Of a stretch of DNA of 64,000 bases, positions 51,986-61,834 are shown piece after piece. The notes below the pieces were generated by a model. The model was not told where the DNA came from, made no database searches, and saw nothing but the letters and a program-made list of their open reading frames with translations. Position numbers and translations under genes: made by a program. Location of the stretch: positions 1,191,856 to 1,255,855 of the forward strand of contig NZ_JAELVM010000001.1 of NCBI RefSeq assembly GCF_016745235.1, written 5' to 3'. The DNA is from Chryseobacterium endalhagicum (GTDB lineage: Bacteria > Bacteroidota > Bacteroidia > Flavobacteriales > Weeksellaceae). Every line of letters starts with the position of its first letter. Within the stretch, counting starts at the first letter, position 1.

Positions 51986-53104
51986 TTATTGATGTACTTC
52001 TTCCGTGTTGAAAAATGCATAATCCGTGTAACCTCTTGCTCCACCGCCGCCAAATAAGGTATGAGGATCTGATATTTCGTTAAGCGGTGCGTTCTGCTGT
52101 ACCCGATCAGGATAATCAGGATTCGTCAGGAATTTTCGGCCAAAGCCGATAAGGTCAACCATATTATTCTCTAATAATTCTTCACCTTCCTCCGGGGTTT
52201 TGTTTCCGGTGGCAATGATGGTATTTTTAAATTTTTTCCTCAATTCTTTTCTGAATTTCAGGGGAACTGCGGGAGCATCATCCCAGTCTGCTTCACACAG
52301 ATGGATATAGGCGATATCCAGACGGTTTAAGTGTTCTGCTGCCAGCATAATGGTTTCCAGGATTTCAGGATCATCCATATCTTTAAATTTAATGAACGGC
52401 GACAGGCGGACCCCTGTTTTTTCTTTGCCGACTGCTTCAATAACCGCTTCGGTAGCTTCAATTAAAAAACGGATCCGGTTTTCTTTGCTTCCCCCGTATT
52501 CATCAGTCCGGATATTCGAATTGCTGCGGAGAAACTGATCGATCAGGTAGCCGTTCGCTCCATGAACCTCTACGCCGTCGAATCCTGCCGCAACGGCATT
52601 TTTAGCACCGTCCGCAAATTCTCTGATGGCCTGCGCAATGTCTGATTGATCCATGGCTCTGGGCGCTTCTACAGGAACAAATGTGGCATCTCCATTGGGT
52701 GCGCCGTCAAAAATATAAACACTGGTATTATCCGCGGTCAGGGCAGATGGTGCCACGGGCTGTAAACCATTTACCTGAGATGAAGAAACCCTTCCCACAT
52801 GCCAGAGCTGCAGAAATATCTTTCCCTTTTTTTCATGAACGGCCTCTGTGGTCAGCTTCCAGGCCTGAATCTGTTCTTCAGAGTAGATTCCAGGGGTTTT
52901 GGCATAGCCCATACCCTGTAACGATATCTGCGTGGCTTCTGTGATAATAAGCCCTGCGGAGGCACGCTGCCCATAGTATTCCGCCATCAAAGCATTGGGA
53001 ATATCGCCTGGCTGTGAAGCCCTGCTTCTGGTCATAGGAGCCATTACGAAACGGTTTTTTAAATGATTTCCGGAAAAGGTATAAGTTTCAAAAAGTTTTG
53101 TCAT
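51986..53104 (-). CDS. Old Yellow Enzyme family alkene reductase (NemA-like)
   Basis: The 372-residue FMN TIM-barrel protein starts with NRFVMAPMTRSRA. It carries GFDGVEVHGANGYLIDQFLR and the substrate/FMN segment LQLWHVGRVSSSQ. The C-terminus GFGRKFLTNPDYPDRV completes the barrel. Such enzymes reduce activated C=C bonds or nitro groups with NADPH. It is the middle gene of the deacetylase, ene-reductase, DoxX run, opposite an AraC regulator that likely controls it. Confidence 0.93.
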   Translation of the reverse strand: MTKLFETYTFSGNHLKNRFVMAPMTRSRASQPGDIPNALMAEYYGQRASAGLIITEATQISLQGMGYAKTPGIYSEEQIQAWKLTTEAVHEKKGKIFLQLWHVGRVSSSQVNGLQPVAPSALTADNTSVYIFDGAPNGDATFVPVEAPRAMDQSDIAQAIREFADGAKNAVAAGFDGVEVHGANGYLIDQFLRSNSNIRTDEYGGSKENRIRFLIEATEAVIEAVGKEKTGVRLSPFIKFKDMDDPEILETIMLAAEHLNRLDIAYIHLCEADWDDAPAVPLKFRKELRKKFKNTIIATGNKTPEEGEELLENNMVDLIGFGRKFLTNPDYPDRVQQNAPLNEISDPHTLFGGGGARGYTDYAFFNTEEVHQ

Positions 53105-53137
53105 CGGATTAATTTTAAGGATTTATGAATGTTGTGA

Positions 53138-54109
53138 TTATTGATTGTACTGTTCTTCACTGTTATCTAAAGGTGTTTTGGGATCGTTGATCACCATTTT
53201 GGCGATATCATCTTTCCGCATATACATTACGTTGCTTTTCTCTCTTGTGTATTTGATGAATTCTTCCATAGCGTGTACCATGGCAGGGGTTCCGCCAATA
53301 CGGTCATGAAAGCTGATGCTCATCATTCTTCTTTTAGTAGCTCCTTCGGCATACAGCTGGTCGAATTCATGTTTTAACTGGGATAAAAACTGATCAGGGC
53401 TCCAGTGATTTCCGGCCACCTGTACAATATCATTATTACGGAGCGTGTAAGGCATCACCACGAATTTTTTTCCATTGACATTAGTGACGAATGGCTCATC
53501 CCGGCTCAGATCATCAATGTGATACAGGAAACCAAGCTCCTGAAGCACTTTTAAAGTATTCGGGCTGCGTCTCAGCCAGTTGCAGTTGTAGCCAACCGCT
53601 TTTTGACCTGTGATTTTTTCTACCACGTCTACACCGTCTTTTACAAAGGTTAATTCATCCGCATAGCTTTTATTCCATTGATTGTCCCACGCTATGCCGT
53701 GTGCCGCTATTTCATGTCCGCCTTTTGCAATGGCTCTGGCTACTTCCGGGTATTTCTGGGCTGCTGTTCCTACGACATGAGAGGTAACTTTGATATCGTA
53801 TTTTTTCCACAGATCCAGCATCCGGTAAATACCTTCATTGGCTCCGTACCGGTACCAGCTTTCTGCAGGCAGATCGGGTTGTCCTTTGGGCAGAGGGCTT
53901 CCGCTAAACGGGCTTTCTGCTCCCTCAGGCTGGCCTCCGGTTTCAAACTGCATGGAAACGGAAATAACCAATTGGGCACCATTGGCCCACTGGCTTTTGG
54001 ATGCTGTTGTATTGATGCTTTTATCTTTTTCTTTGGCGGCATCGGAATTATGGCAGGAAGTTAATACGGCTCCCAGCAAAATCACGGGTAATAAATGAAA
54101 TATTTTCAT
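53138..54109 (-). CDS. polysaccharide-deacetylase-like lipoprotein
   Basis: The ATG at 54107-54109 gives 323 residues with a lipoprotein signal (LLPVILLGAVLTSC). The NodB-like fold shows GGHEIAAHGIAWDNQWNKSY with the two metal-type His, and SISFHDRIGGTPAMV near the end. The first catalytic block reads ISVSMQFETGG, without the classic Asp pair, as in the PuuE/allantoinase-like branch. It may cleave C-N bonds other than sugar N-acetyls. First gene of the run, divergent from an AraC regulator. Confidence 0.82.
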   Translation of the reverse strand: MKIFHLLPVILLGAVLTSCHNSDAAKEKDKSINTTASKSQWANGAQLVISVSMQFETGGQPEGAESPFSGSPLPKGQPDLPAESWYRYGANEGIYRMLDLWKKYDIKVTSHVVGTAAQKYPEVARAIAKGGHEIAAHGIAWDNQWNKSYADELTFVKDGVDVVEKITGQKAVGYNCNWLRRSPNTLKVLQELGFLYHIDDLSRDEPFVTNVNGKKFVVMPYTLRNNDIVQVAGNHWSPDQFLSQLKHEFDQLYAEGATKRRMMSISFHDRIGGTPAMVHAMEEFIKYTREKSNVMYMRKDDIAKMVINDPKTPLDNSEEQYNQ

Positions 54110-54175
54110 GTGCTGATAATTTGTTGATGCAAAGTTTCTCAAATTCAGCGGAATAAATGATGTATGTATTTATTA

Positions 54176-54183
54176 TATATTTG
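54176..54183 (+). promoter_or_regulatory. -7 element of the AraC regulator gene
   Basis: TATATTTG matches the consensus exactly, 18 bp before the ATG at 54201. Confidence 0.45.
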
Positions 54184-54200
54184 TAAAAATCATATTAAAT

Positions 54201-55052
54201 ATGAAACGTATCATCAATTTCAGGGATTTTAATGTCTTCACTGTTGAAAAAGAAGTCTGGGATGTAGAATATCACAACCACAATTTTTATGAACTGATCG
54301 CGATAGAATCGGGTAAAGGGAAGCACCGCCTGAACGACATTACTTTTTCCTACAAAAAAGGGGATGTGTTTCTGCTTCAGCCCAGTGATCAGCATGAATT
54401 TACCATCAGCAAAAAGACAAAATTCATTTATATAAAATTTACAGACCATTATATTTCAACGTATCTGCTGCCCGGAAAAAATAAAAATGTAAAGGAAACC
54501 ATTCAGTTATTACTCACAGGAAGATCCGTAAAGTACGAGTCGGCAGTTTTAAACAGTGAAGACAGAAAGTATTTTATCCGGCTGGCCCACCATTTACTGT
54601 ATGAGTTTTCGGCAAAGAAAAAATATCATGAAGAAGTCATTACGGAATTGTTTTCCATAATGATCACCTTATTGTGCAGAAATCTGAACAATGATCCGGA
54701 GACAACCACATGGAAGAATACGGAACTGAGTAAAATCGACAGGATTCTCACCTACATCAGCATTTACGCCCTGGATGAAACTAAAATGAAAATAGAAAAT
54801 ATCGCCGGGGAATTTTTACTTTCGCCCAATTATGTAAGCATTTATGTGAAAAATCAAACCGGATTTTCCATCCAGCAGCATGTAATTCAGTATAAAATGA
54901 AAACAGCGGAAAAGCTCCTTTTACATAGTGATTATACAATTAATGAGATTGCGGATAAACTCAATTTCACAGACGCCAGCCATTTTAATAAACTGTTTAC
55001 GAAATATAAAAATACCTCACCTTCAAAATATAAAACAGAAGGAAAAGAATAA
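54201..55052 (+). CDS. AraC-family transcriptional regulator
   Basis: The 283-residue protein has an N-terminal cupin sensor (VEYHNHNFYELIAIESGKGK and FSYKKGDVFLLQPSDQHEFT). The C-terminal double helix-turn-helix reads IENIAGEFLLSPNYVSIYVK and INEIADKLNFTDASHFNKLF. It is divergent from the deacetylase/ene-reductase/DoxX run, its most likely target. A terminator follows directly. Confidence 0.9.
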   Translation: MKRIINFRDFNVFTVEKEVWDVEYHNHNFYELIAIESGKGKHRLNDITFSYKKGDVFLLQPSDQHEFTISKKTKFIYIKFTDHYISTYLLPGKNKNVKETIQLLLTGRSVKYESAVLNSEDRKYFIRLAHHLLYEFSAKKKYHEEVITELFSIMITLLCRNLNNDPETTTWKNTELSKIDRILTYISIYALDETKMKIENIAGEFLLSPNYVSIYVKNQTGFSIQQHVIQYKMKTAEKLLLHSDYTINEIADKLNFTDASHFNKLFTKYKNTSPSKYKTEGKE

Positions 55053-55063
55053 AGGATTGAAAA

Positions 55064-55101
55064 TAAAAAAAGCTGTTCCAAATCATTGAAACAGCTCTTT
55101 T
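55064..55101 (+). terminator. terminator after the AraC gene
   Basis: AGCTGTT-CCA pairs with TTG-AACAGCT around a short loop, preceded by an A run and followed by CTTTT. It may work in both directions. Confidence 0.7.
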
Positions 55102-55300
55102 GAACTTTAATATTATAGGTAAGGAAGATGGGGGATGGGAGAGGGAAGTTATTGATCCCAAAGTCAGAACTTCTAGGAGAGGCTCACTGATTTTTATATC
55201 TTAATAAACTTCCGGGGAAATTCTCTTGACAATCCGATCCAGGATTTTAAAATTTACTCGGATGTCTTCCAGCCTCCATCTCCCATCTTCGAGCCAGATT

Positions 55301-56116
55301 CTACTGAATTACAATACTCTTTCTCTCCACCGTATGCGCTGAAAAATAGCCCAGTGCCCCGTTATTGATGTTGCTTGGAGGATTGGTCGGTGTAAGGCCT
55401 CCGCCAGGTCCGCCGTCCCCTGAGATCTGCAGCAACGCAGAGTAGTAGGTGAATATATTATTGTCGATGGACTGCATTTCCACATAAACCGTGTCTCCTG
55501 GAGCTACCTTATGGTCGGTGGGATCATCCTCGTCATCCTCATTAGGAAGAAACAGTGGTCTTTGGTTCACCAATCCGTTGTTGACGTTATCGGAAAATAC
55601 CTCAAAGGTTTTTTTAGACATATTATTGATCGTAAAATTGAACAGATAACGGTTCCCCAACACTGCCGGATCGGTGAAAACAGGCAGTAAGGTATAGGTC
55701 GTTTCCCCTCCGAAAGAAAAAGAATCCTGCGTAAGACCATCAAACGGTACCGCTTCAGGCATGGTGCTTTGAGCAGTGTACTGCTGTCCTTCCGCCTGTA
55801 TTTTCAGCGTGTAGGTTCTACCTGCCACTCCGGTAAAAGCAGTTGTCATGTATTTTCCGTCTCCTACGTATTGCAGGGTTTCTGTCTGGCCTGTGTTGTC
55901 GCTTACAACGACCTGGGCACCTGTAACTGCAGGATACTGATTATTTTGTGTAAATGCTACAGATTTTGTGATTCTTACAATATACGGTCCCGGCTGGTTC
56001 GTGATATTGCCTTCTATGACGATGTTTCCGCTTTTGTCATCCAGATCAAGGTCGATTTCCTTTTCGCAGGAATTGAGGAGAAACAGGGCTGATATGATAA
56101 AAATAATATTCTTCAT
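55301..56116 (-). CDS. DUF4249 lipoprotein, partner of the TonB-dependent receptor
   Basis: The 271-residue protein has a lipoprotein signal (SALFLLNSC) and the DUF4249 opening GNIVIEGNITNQPGPYIVRI, followed by beta-rich sequence and YFSAHTVERKSIVIQ at the end. DUF4249 proteins are usually encoded just downstream of a TonB receptor, as here (3 bp gap), and are expected on the outer membrane. The transported substrate is unknown. Confidence 0.88.
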   Translation of the reverse strand: MKNIIFIISALFLLNSCEKEIDLDLDDKSGNIVIEGNITNQPGPYIVRITKSVAFTQNNQYPAVTGAQVVVSDNTGQTETLQYVGDGKYMTTAFTGVAGRTYTLKIQAEGQQYTAQSTMPEAVPFDGLTQDSFSFGGETTYTLLPVFTDPAVLGNRYLFNFTINNMSKKTFEVFSDNVNNGLVNQRPLFLPNEDDEDDPTDHKVAPGDTVYVEMQSIDNNIFTYYSALLQISGDGGPGGGLTPTNPPSNINNGALGYFSAHTVERKSIVIQ

Positions 56117-56119
56117 GAT

Positions 56120-58459
56120 CTAAAATTTGAAATTATAAGTGATGTTGGGTACCCAACGGAAAAGGGAAGTCTGCATGGCGCGGGTGGTTCCCGGATTGTT
56201 CGGGTTGTCTTCAAACGTAATGGTGTACGCATTTTCACGGCCGTAGATATTGTAAATACCAAATGACCACGAACCTTTGAAACGTTTCTTGGAATCCGGC
56301 TCATAAGTCGCACTCAGGTCCATTCTGTGGTAGGCTGGCATACGGTCTGCATTTCTGCTGCTGTACTGGAATATCGTCTGACCGTTCAGCTCATACTTGG
56401 CCGTAGGGAAGGTCACGGCATTTCCGGTACTGTAAAGGAATAATCCGGATAACGACCATTTTTTATTCAGTGCATAAGTGGCGACGATAGAAAGGTCGTG
56501 GGTTTTGTCCATTCTCGCGTTGTACCATTCATTATCATTGATTCCGTTTATTTTTCTCTCTGTTTTGGATAAAGTATAGGAGATCCATCCGGTCAGTCTT
56601 CCGCTTTTCTTTTTGGCGATCAGTTCCAGTCCGTAGGCTCTTCCTTTTCCGAACAGCAATTCACTTTCAACATCGGCTGCGGTATCAAATGTGATCTGGG
56701 CACCATTTTTAAAATCGATCTGGTTCTGCATGGATTTGTAATAGATCTCAGCATTCAATTCATAGTTATTGTTGTTGAAATTTCTGCTGTATCCTGCACT
56801 GATCTGATCTGCTATTTCCGGTTTTACGCTGTAGCTGCTTCCGATCCACTGGTCGGTAGGATTTCCGCTGCTGCTGTTGCTCAGGAGGTGTAAATTTTGA
56901 GTATTACGGGAATAACCTGCCTTGATGCTGCTCACCTCATTGATCCGGTAATTGGCGGTAATTCTCGGTTCCAGATTAAAATAAGTCTTTCCGAATTTTC
57001 CTTTTTCCAGAAATCTGCTGTCCGTCAGAATCCCGTTTTCATAAGAATTATACGTGTCGCCACCTAAAATGCTGAAAGTAGAAAGCCTTAAACCATAATT
57101 CACAGTAAGCTTTTCAGTAGCTTTGAAATCATCATTGATGTATACTGCATTCTCCCATGATTTTCTCGGATTTCTCGGAAAGCTGCTCACACTCGTACCG
57201 GAGGCACTGCTCGGAGTAATCGTGTGGTAAATAGACTGCAGTCCGAAACGTACAGAATGTTTATTTCCTGCAAACCATGTAAAATCCTGCTTTAAGTTCC
57301 AGTCTTCAATCTGGGAATCCAGACCGAATGTGTTGTCATTGCTTTCAAGCTTGATCTTGTAGTTATAATTGCTGTAAATTAATGAAGTATTGGAGAATAG
57401 TTTACTGCTGATAATGCTGTTCCATCTTAAAGTAGCCGTTGTGTTTCCCCAGTCCGTAGAGAAAGTGTCTCCCAGCCCTAAAACATCTCTTCCAAAATAT
57501 CCGGAAAGGTAAAGACGGTTGCTTTCATTGATCTGGTAATTGGCCTTTAAATTCAGGTCATAAAAATACAGTTTGCTGTCCTTAAAATCGTCGCTTCCTT
57601 TAAGAAACAGATCCGCATACGTTCTTCTTCCTGAAACAATAAATGATGATTTTTCTTTCTGAATAGGGCCTTCCACGCTCAGCCTGCTGCTGATCAGTCC
57701 GATGCCTCCGTTCACATTATAATCCTTATTGTTTCCGTCCTTCATTTTCACATCCATTACGGAAGAAAGCCTTCCTCCGTATTGGGCGGGGCTGTTTCCT
57801 TTGATAATGCTGGCATCCTTCAGCGCATCACTGTTGAAGGTACTGAAGAACCCAAGAAGATGCGAAGCGTTGTAAACCGGCGCTTCGTCCAGTAAGATCA
57901 GGTTCTGATCGGTAGCACCGCCTCTCACACTGAATCCGCTGCTTCCTTCGCCATTGCTTTTGATACCCGGTAAAAGCTGAATCGTCTTCATCACATCCTT
58001 TTCCCCGAATAAAACCGGAAGCTTTTCTATGTTTTTAATGCTTAATGTTTCAGTTCCCATCTGGGCTGCGGTAAGGTTTTTATCCTTTTTGATCCCTGAA
58101 ATCACTACTTCATCTATTTTTCCAACCTTTTCACCCTCTTTTTCCTCCTGATTAAGCGGAAGATCCAGCTTGGTATTCTGTTCCACCTTTACGGGCAGCT
58201 CAAAATCCTTATAGCCGGGATAGGAAACAATCAGCGTATAATTTCCTTCAGGAAGTGACAGCGAGTAGAAGCCGTATTCATTGGCTACTACGGAAATAGA
58301 AGGGTCTTCGCTTACTTTTACGGTAACCCCTATCAGCAGTTCGCCGTTTTTGTGATCCTTCACAGTACCGCTTACTGAGTATTTCTGCTGCGCCAGAGCC
58401 ATAGAGCTGAAACAGAGTACAGCAGCTGTGGCGGCAGCTTTAAAAAACAATTTTTGCAT
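56120..58459 (-). CDS. TonB-dependent outer-membrane receptor
   Basis: The 779-residue protein has a signal peptide (AATAAVLCFSSMALAQ). A carboxypeptidase-like regulatory domain (YSVSGTVKDHKNGELLIGVT) is followed by a plug (SSGFSVRGGATDQNLILLDE) and a long beta-barrel ending FRWVPNITYNFKF with a terminal Phe. It imports an unknown ligand with TonB energy. There is no extracytoplasmic-function sigma domain or SusD next to it; its partner is the DUF4249 lipoprotein 3 bp downstream. Confidence 0.93.
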   Translation of the reverse strand: MQKLFFKAAATAAVLCFSSMALAQQKYSVSGTVKDHKNGELLIGVTVKVSEDPSISVVANEYGFYSLSLPEGNYTLIVSYPGYKDFELPVKVEQNTKLDLPLNQEEKEGEKVGKIDEVVISGIKKDKNLTAAQMGTETLSIKNIEKLPVLFGEKDVMKTIQLLPGIKSNGEGSSGFSVRGGATDQNLILLDEAPVYNASHLLGFFSTFNSDALKDASIIKGNSPAQYGGRLSSVMDVKMKDGNNKDYNVNGGIGLISSRLSVEGPIQKEKSSFIVSGRRTYADLFLKGSDDFKDSKLYFYDLNLKANYQINESNRLYLSGYFGRDVLGLGDTFSTDWGNTTATLRWNSIISSKLFSNTSLIYSNYNYKIKLESNDNTFGLDSQIEDWNLKQDFTWFAGNKHSVRFGLQSIYHTITPSSASGTSVSSFPRNPRKSWENAVYINDDFKATEKLTVNYGLRLSTFSILGGDTYNSYENGILTDSRFLEKGKFGKTYFNLEPRITANYRINEVSSIKAGYSRNTQNLHLLSNSSSGNPTDQWIGSSYSVKPEIADQISAGYSRNFNNNNYELNAEIYYKSMQNQIDFKNGAQITFDTAADVESELLFGKGRAYGLELIAKKKSGRLTGWISYTLSKTERKINGINDNEWYNARMDKTHDLSIVATYALNKKWSLSGLFLYSTGNAVTFPTAKYELNGQTIFQYSSRNADRMPAYHRMDLSATYEPDSKKRFKGSWSFGIYNIYGRENAYTITFEDNPNNPGTTRAMQTSLFRWVPNITYNFKF

Positions 58460-59205
58460 TGAGTTTAAATTTTAATGGAGTAGAAATCTATCAAATAGTC
58501 TATTTAATGGGATGGATGTTACAGAAAATTAGAATAATGAAACTTTCAATATTAGGAAAATGGTTGTTAGTTTACTGTCAAACGTAAAAAATCAAACGAT
58601 ATTACTGTCATTGCGAAAAAAAAATGTTTTCCCCTTTTAAGAGTGAAATATTTTGCTTTTAATATTGCTGATCAAAAGGTCTTGCTGAATGTTTTGACCG
58701 TATGGGAAGGTGCTTGTAGGGTCATATGGATCGACCTTTTTAGTCTTTTTTCCGGGGTAATTAATAGTCTGCATCTCGTTTTCTGGTTCATAGTTTTGGT
58801 GTGGTTATCCCGGAGAAAGTAAAAAACTCTCTCTTCCGGGAATACAAAAATAGCAAAATACCTTTACCAGTCTGATAATTCATTGTTATCTTTTGGTAAT
58901 AAACAGTATAGCTCAATTGTGCTGCAGAATTTAACTTTTCATTTTTGATATCCATAGGGTTATTGTATGGCCCAAAATTATTGTAAAATGAGCCTGCAGA
59001 TGTTCGGAATTATCTATGCGAACGTATTTTTTATGAAATCGCCTAAGAATCTCCCTTGTTGTTTATTCTTTAAGACCTATTTTTAAGATGGACAAAAACC
59101 GTCAATGATGGAAAGGATGGTTTATATTTTAACTGCCAATAACGCTGGGCTTTTTTCTTTTGGGATTATTTTTTCGAGGATGACGGCAAAAGGAGTTATT
59201 TTATT
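58460..59205. other. intergenic region without genes
   Basis: No convincing coding frame on either strand. The stretch is AT-rich with scattered stops, and probably holds the promoter of the TonB receptor near its left end. No tRNA or clear hairpin is seen. Confidence 0.5.
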
Positions 59206-59372
59206 AGACGCAAAGATTTTACTTTAGACGAAGTTAAATTTAAAGGAAAGCAAAGAATTCGACTGCGTCGTGATGAAGCGAATGGATAATACGCTCGCTT
59301 AATCGAATCAATGTAAATTGATTCCGTCTTTGCCCCTCAAGGTATACGGTACTAGAATGAAACTTTGCGTGG
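59206..59372. repeat. GCAAAG intergenic repeat, full copy 2
   Basis: Starts GACGCAAAGATTTT and contains AAGCAAAGAAT, GATGAAGCGAAT, AATCGAATCAATG and GTCTTTGC. It ends AACTTTGCGTG, matching the block order of the element at 50041-50212. The ends CGCAAAG and CTTTGCG are perfect inverted repeats. Confidence 0.6.
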
Positions 59373-59570
59373 AAATCAATCAAAAAAAGACCATCTTATT
59401 TTTGAGACAGCCTCATGATCATGATCATTAGAGCTGCTCGCACCCAGATAGTTTCTCTCTTTCAATTTTACAATAATGGTTTGAAAATCATCAGATTGAA
59501 TTGCTTTAACATTACAACTTATAAACCCGGACCTTTTAATATTCGAAATATAAAAAACTTCGAAATGATG

Positions 59571-59578
59571 TATATTTG
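59571..59578 (+). promoter_or_regulatory. -7 element of the LysE gene, with upstream TTCGAAAT repeats
   Basis: TATATTTG lies 62 bp before the start at 59641. Two TTCGAAAT copies near 59542 and 59559 lie just upstream, where a regulator could bind. No TTG is found at the usual distance, so an activator may be needed. Confidence 0.4.
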
Positions 59579-59640
59579 TTTAATATTTCTTTATAACGGG
59601 TAGAATTTCCCGCTGTGTTTCATATAAATACCAATAAAAG

Positions 59641-60276
59641 ATGATTCCACTTCACGAACTGCTGTTTTTTGTGCTGGCTGCCCTTGTTTTAGTAATAAGT
59701 CCGGGCCCGAATATGATCTATCTGATTTCAAAATCCATCACTCAGGGTAAAAAATCAGGACTTATTTCTTTGGCTGGGGTAGTATGCGGATTTATGTTTC
59801 ACATTATCATGGTATCTTTTGGACTGACGGCTGTATTACTGGCAGTTCCGGTAGCGTATACCGTTCTGAAAACACTGGGAACAGTCTATCTTTTGTTTCT
59901 GGCCTACCAGGCTGTAAAACCCAGGAGTAAGAATATATTTGAAGTAGATAAAAACAGCCCGCATGACGGGACTAAAAAGCTTTTCACCGTCGGTTTTCTC
60001 ACCAGTGCACTGAACCCGAAAGTAGCGGTGTTTTACCTGTCTTTTTTTCCGCAGTTCATTAAACCGGAATATGGTTCTGTTTTACTGCAGAGCTTTGAGC
60101 TGGGGATTGTCCAGGTTTTTGTAAGCTTCAGTGTGAATTTTATTATCGTGCTTACAGCGGCAAAGGTAGCTGCGTTTTTTTCAAACAATCCTTTCTGGGT
60201 GAAGATTCAGAAGTGGTTTATGGCGGGTGTGCTTACTTATTTAGCGGTAAAAATGGCTTTGTCAAAGGCGAAATAG
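59641..60276 (+). CDS. LysE/RhtB-family amino-acid exporter
   Basis: The 211-residue inner-membrane protein has about six helices and the family signature VISPGPNMIYLISKSITQGK near residue 20. Later blocks are LKTLGTVYLLFLAYQAVK and GFLTSALNPKVAVFYLSFFP. It exports amino acids or related small molecules by proton exchange. It is monocistronic. Confidence 0.92.
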   Translation: MIPLHELLFFVLAALVLVISPGPNMIYLISKSITQGKKSGLISLAGVVCGFMFHIIMVSFGLTAVLLAVPVAYTVLKTLGTVYLLFLAYQAVKPRSKNIFEVDKNSPHDGTKKLFTVGFLTSALNPKVAVFYLSFFPQFIKPEYGSVLLQSFELGIVQVFVSFSVNFIIVLTAAKVAAFFSNNPFWVKIQKWFMAGVLTYLAVKMALSKAK

Positions 60277-60323
60277 CCTGAATTCATAATAAGTTTTCTT
60301 AACCGCAAAGTCATGCAAAGTTT

Positions 60324-60856
60324 TTTTGATTGACCCACTTTGGATTTTAAGATAAGCCAAGGCATAAACTTATTCTAATCACCCAATGCCCTGGTATTAC
60401 TTTGATAAACGAAGTGGCTTTGTTTATCCTAAAAACATCCACAAGAAATCACCTTCGTCTATCTTTGTGATAAATTAGGCAATCAGATTAAATAAAATAA
60501 GATTTTTGATTGATTTGCTTTAGATTTAAGATAAACCAATGCGAAAACTTATTCCCGTCATGCCATTCCTTGGTATTACTTTGATAAACGAAGTGGCTTT
60601 GTTTATCCTAAAAACATCCACAAGAAATCACCTTTGTTTATCTTTGTGATAAATAAGGCATTCAGATTAAATAAAATAAGATTTTTGATTCATTGCTTTA
60701 GATTTAAGATAAACCAAGCGAAACTTATTCTCGTCATGCCCTTGGTATTACTTTGATAAACGAAGTGGCTTTGGTTATCCTAAAAACATCCACAAAGAAA
60801 TCACCTTTGTTTATCTTTGTGATAAATAATGCAATCAGATTAAATAAATTAGAATA
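60324..60856. repeat. three tandem 172-180 bp intergenic repeat units
   Basis: Units start with TTTTGAT at 60324, 60504 and 60683. Each contains GGTATTACTTTGATAAACGA, then AGTGGCTTTG(T/G)TTATCC, CATCCACAA, TTTGTGATAAAT and CAGATTAAATAAA. Inside each unit GATAAACGAAG and CTTTGTTTATC are near-inverted around TGG, a hairpin. The same core occurs at 20666-20800. No coding frame persists through the units. This accounts for nearly the whole gap between the LysE and AraC genes. Confidence 0.85.
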
Positions 60857-60880
60857 ATTTCTCATCATCATCCATTTTCA

Positions 60881-61753
60881 ATGAAACAGTCCATTCCCAC
60901 CTACGATCTAAACAGCATTACCCATCACGGAATTCTGATCGAAAGAATCGAGAAACGGACCCTCAGCACAGAAGATAATCTTTTTGATAAAGGCGTTCAT
61001 CGCGACAATCATTATATTTTTACCTATCTGGAAAAGGGGTATGCGAAAATGATGGTCGATTTTAAGACGATAGAAGCCCGGGATGCTGCGGTTTTCTTTC
61101 TGCTGCCGGGGCAGGTACATGAAGGAATTCTTATGGATGATGTCAGCGGATGGTTTATTGCGGTGAAAGCAGATCTGTTGCCTGATGCCCTGCGATCTGT
61201 TTTTGAGGAATCACTGATCGATATACAGCCTATAGTTGTTGATCAGATGACGGCAAAAAAGCTCAGTTCCTGTGCGGAAATGCTGCAGATGTCATGTACC
61301 GAAGAAATGCTGGCTGGTAAGGAAGGTTTTCTTGTTGTTCAGTCCCTGATGAATGCCTTTGCCGGTTTGTATGCCCTGATTTTTCTGAAGGAAAACAACC
61401 CTGAAGTTTCTACCGAAAGCCGTGCTGTCCAACTGACCCGAAAGTTCAGGATTCTTGTAAGGAAAGAATTTAAAACCCTTAAAAGTCCATCTGCCTATGC
61501 CGGACTTTTGAATATTACCCGCGGTTATCTTACCGAAGTGATCCGTGAAGTGACCGGAAAATCTGCCCAATACTGGATTCATCAGGAGATTTTGATAGAG
61601 GCCAAAAGACTTTTATCCTTTACCCAGCTTAGCGTAAAAGAAATTGCGTATGAACTGGGCTACAGCGATCATACCTACTTTTCCCGCTTATTCTCGAAAG
61701 TGGAAGGTTATCCGCCCTCTGAGTTCCGCGACAAAAACCGGAAGAGATCCTAA
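60881..61753 (+). CDS. AraC-family transcriptional regulator
   Basis: The 290-residue protein has an N-terminal cupin-type sensor (HYIFTYLEKGYAKMMVDFKT and FFLLPGQVHEGILM). The C-terminal double helix-turn-helix reads AGLLNITRGYLTEVIREVTG and VKEIAYELGYSDHTYFSRLF. It is 81 bp upstream of the siderophore-interacting protein gene on the same strand and probably regulates it. Confidence 0.9.
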   Translation: MKQSIPTYDLNSITHHGILIERIEKRTLSTEDNLFDKGVHRDNHYIFTYLEKGYAKMMVDFKTIEARDAAVFFLLPGQVHEGILMDDVSGWFIAVKADLLPDALRSVFEESLIDIQPIVVDQMTAKKLSSCAEMLQMSCTEEMLAGKEGFLVVQSLMNAFAGLYALIFLKENNPEVSTESRAVQLTRKFRILVRKEFKTLKSPSAYAGLLNITRGYLTEVIREVTGKSAQYWIHQEILIEAKRLLSFTQLSVKEIAYELGYSDHTYFSRLFSKVEGYPPSEFRDKNRKRS

Positions 61754-61834
61754 ACCGCGAATAGTCCAATTATTCCCCTGAAATGGCTATCGGCCGGCTT
61801 CCATTTTGAAGCTTCCTTTGCATTAAAATTATTT

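Noticed and set aside
59415..59603. 62-residue frame before the LysE gene
   Set aside because: It overlaps the promoter region of the LysE gene and has no recognisable features.
60324..60856. CRISPR array
   Set aside because: The units are 172-180 bp and similar throughout, with no short direct repeats alternating with unique spacers.
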